Below are positions 7,401-7,914 of a DNA stretch of 7,914 nucleotides, in pieces. Source of the stretch: Prevotella sp. (GTDB taxonomy: Bacteria > Bacteroidota > Bacteroidia > Bacteroidales > Bacteroidaceae). Made by a program: the position numbers and the translations under genes. The DNA is taken from assembly GCA_024681875.1 (NCBI GenBank), contig JAILAA010000131.1:1-7914 (forward strand), written 5' to 3'. Numbering within the stretch: the first letter of the stretch is position 1; each line of letters begins with the position of its first letter. The notes beneath the pieces were generated by a model. The model worked only from the letters and a program-made list of their open reading frames with translations. It was not told the origin of the DNA and did not search any database.

Positions 7401-7773
7401 CTCTATCTTCGGGCTTATCACGCTGATGGGAATGATTATGCGTAACGAGATTCTCATCTTCGAGCATGCCATCGACCTGATTAAGAAACATGTGGCAGAA
7501 CATGGTGACTGGACGGTGGATCGCGAGGCTTATAATAATGCTGTCCGTCAAGCTGCCTACGAGGCTGGCAAGCGCCGTATGGTGCCCATCTTCCTCACTA
7601 CTGCCACAACGGCTGTAGGTGTGGTGCCGATGATCATCGCACAGAGTTCGTTCTGGATGCCCGTAGGTGTCACCATCTTCGCAGGTGGCATTGGCTCGCT
7701 CATCATGGTAGTCACCATGCTCCCCGTTATTTATTGGAAGGTTAGTTTGAAAGGTAAAAGAGTAAAAAAGTAA
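4468..7773 (+). CDS. RND-family efflux permease
   Basis: The inner-membrane proton-driven pump subunit, 1101 aa, of the AcrB/MexB superfamily in a Bacteroidetes branch (MPKDEFP and IRQGVVVAVYPGATSEEVEQ after TM1). Architecture: TM1 about 40-61, periplasmic porter region, TM2-6 about 372-523, a low-complexity linker 525-566, TM7 about 580-602, second periplasmic region, TM8-12 about 925-1090. The proton-relay positions appear as D433-N434 in TM4 (GMIVDNSIVV) and R992 in TM10 (GMIMRNEILIF), against Asp-Asp and Lys in AcrB. ATG 4468 is 3 nt after the adaptor stop; M34 (4567, MKWPLEHYSIS) is where the conserved protein appears to begin, so an alternative start is possible. The first 33 residues and the linker are encoded by related GC-rich palindromic inserts. 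The basic tail KGKRVKK comes from an octamer repeat. The transported substrate (drug, bile acid, other) is unknown. Confidence 0.95.
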   Translation: MEQKQYTIAGSTPQPSRSGSDGFQGKNLGGLGWMKWPLEHYSISLLLVAILFILGIYGMYVMPKDEFPHATIRQGVVVAVYPGATSEEVEQQVARPLERYLFTYGEVNRTKTITTSQNGMCIVMVRLNDEVSNKDEVWSKIKHGLNAFKMQLPSGVLAIVVNDDFGNTSALLIAIESDQRSYRELKQYSDDLSDRLRRIPSVANVKLFGEQKEQISLYIDRQRLQAYGIGQQMLFSHLQAEGITTMSGSISDDDQQIPIHIETTEDSEEEIANQIIFSDPASGKVVRVRDIARVVREYEPMASRIEQNGHPCMLLSMEMTPGNNVIQYGKEVDRVLDEFRANELPEDVNVTRIADKPKVVSLSITSFLRDLLISMAIIILVMMVLFPLRSAIVAAITIPLSTFVSVAIMYMMGIELNIVTLAALIVVLGMIVDNSIVVIDGYLEYLGKGYEPKVAAIESARQYFMPMMLATICICAIFYPFLLTMKGVFHDCLEDFPVTITINLMVSLFLAVTVIPFLEVKLIKAPKASLSSSEGGTIVSSSASKTIGAPSGTVVGASEDSEATGSITRWVQNTYNHVLSWTFRHPWLTIGGGICLILLSMLILPTLKIRLFPYADRDQFAVEIFLPDGKGLAETEVVADSVAHVLEKDERVTGITAFVGCSSPRFMDAYAPQIAGSNYAQFIVNTKSDKATIDLLATYQPQLSEAFPNAYVKFKRLDYLEVNELEYRFYGENLDSLHVVAERMMERMRQMPELEWVHTDYFQPQPIINVELDPVTSAQLGITRTTAQLALSAISSDLRVGQIWEGNYELPIVVKDDTDMTFSSVEGLGISSPMTMLSAGLNTANTTVPLRQIAKVKPKWSESRIMHRGGERCITVTAQFAQGVYTAKVEKELARIMQQEILLPQGVRTEVGGEIEYGDEALPQIAGGLFIAWVIVFFFLLFNFKKYGVTFVCIAALGLMLPGALIGLGLMNRALGLTSIFGLITLMGMIMRNEILIFEHAIDLIKKHVAEHGDWTVDREAYNNAVRQAAYEAGKRRMVPIFLTTATTAVGVVPMIIAQSSFWMPVGVTIFAGGIGSLIMVVTMLPVIYWKVSLKGKRVKK
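4495..4560. repeat. GC-rich palindromic insert in the RND N-terminus
   Basis: This stretch encodes residues about 10-31 (rich in Gly, Ser, Pro), ahead of the conserved start of the permease. It contains CCAAGG (4536-4541) paired with CCTTGG (4548-4553), extendable through wobble pairs to 4531-4558, and is flanked by ACCCCCCAGCCC and GGGGGCTTGGG tracts. Its core at 4510-4532 resembles 6053-6070 in the same gene. It is probably a small repeat element that stayed in frame. Confidence 0.5.
6040..6165. repeat. GC-rich palindromic insert in the RND central linker
   Basis: This stretch encodes residues 525-566, a 42-aa Ser/Gly/Ala/Thr-rich linker between TM6 and TM7 where the cytoplasmic connection needs no fixed sequence. 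DNA arms at 6067-6083 and 6103-6119 form an imperfect inverted repeat around a 19-nt loop (GAGGGGGGCACCATAGT against ACTATAGGAGCCCCCTC). The core CCCTTTCG-TCCTCTGAGG (6053-6070) resembles the N-terminal insert. The G/C homopolymer runs differ from the surrounding codon use. Confidence 0.55.
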
Positions 7774-7864
7774 AAAATATGAGACAGATAATTCAAACAG
7801 AAACAAGACGTGAAGGTAAAGTATTGAGTGTTTTACTTTTTTACCTTTTTACCTTTTTACCTTT
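7750..7864. repeat. Inverted octamer repeats spanning the RND stop and TolC start
   Basis: The 3' arm has ACTTTTTT (7835-7842), two exact ACCTTTTT units (7843-7850 and 7851-7858) and a partial ACCTTT (7859-7864). The 5' arm at 7750-7775 is complementary to 7831-7856 at 24 of 26 positions, with one of the remaining two a G-T wobble. The 55-nt loop holds the TolC start codon. The arms are coding: the 5' arm gives the RND tail and stop, and the 3' arm gives the TolC signal-peptide core. Confidence 0.85.
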
Positions 7865-7914
7865 ATCTGCGCAGCAGACCTACACCCTGGAGCAGATCAA
7901 GGATTCTGCCCTGC
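7779..7914 (+). CDS. TolC-like outer-membrane efflux channel (5' end only)
   Basis: The first 45 codons of a gene that runs off the window. The start ATG is 5 nt after the RND stop. The product begins with a basic n-region (residues 1-14), a hydrophobic core VLSVLLFYLFTFLPL (15-29) and a likely signal-peptidase I site after SA (31), so the mature protein would start QQTYTLEQIKDSAL. The YTLEQ start is typical of the first helix of TolC/OprM-type proteins, and the position after adaptor and permease fits the third part of a tripartite pump. The hydrophobic core is written in ACCTTTTT octamer repeats. Family assignment rests on context plus about 14 mature residues. Confidence 0.8.
   Translation, partial: MRQIIQTETRREGKVLSVLLFYLFTFLPLSAQQTYTLEQIKDSAL

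Overview
The window looks like a chromosomal segment from a Bacteroidales bacterium, most likely Prevotella or a close relative. The signs are exact TAnnTTTG promoter elements in the one divergent intergenic region, AT-rich leaders without good Shine-Dalgarno sites, a Bacteroidetes-style lipoprotein adaptor, and a Bacteroidetes-type RND efflux pump (PKDEFP / RQGVVV). Assignment below the order is inference from memory of such proteins. Coding DNA looks GC-moderate, while intergenic DNA is AT-rich and repetitive.

Layout. Positions 1-362 hold no gene. They carry four and a half copies of a 41-bp tandem repeat built from octamers (ACATAAGG/A), then a second, more degenerate array of the same motif in the opposite orientation, ending in an A11 run beside the first start codon. 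Positions 363-2341 are a two-gene unit on the + strand: a PfkB-family 2-keto-3-deoxygluconate kinase-like enzyme overlapping a PhoH-family ATPase by ATGA. An AraC-family regulator (2349-3230, - strand) meets phoH tail to tail 7 bp apart. It is divergent from a + strand tripartite efflux operon: lipoprotein adaptor (3412-4464), RND permease (4468-7773) and the first 45 codons of a TolC-like outer-membrane channel (7779 to the window end). The genes of this operon are 3 and 5 nt apart.

How they work together. The adaptor, permease and channel should form one envelope-spanning proton-driven exporter. The AraC-type protein is the probable local regulator, and paired CAAAnAGGA boxes 22 bp apart next to the pump promoter are candidate binding sites. 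The kinase/PhoH pair is metabolically unrelated to the pump.

The most interesting material is not a new enzyme system but the repetitive DNA. (1) Head-to-head octamer arrays lie upstream of kdgK. (2) Two GC-rich palindromic inserts with a shared core lie inside the RND gene and are translated as low-complexity segments. (3) A second octamer repeat (ACCTTTTT) encodes the hydrophobic core of the TolC signal peptide, while its inverted copy encodes the basic tail and stop codon of the RND gene. (4) A perfect 10+1+10 palindrome lies inside the adaptor gene. No wholly new multi-gene system is evident.
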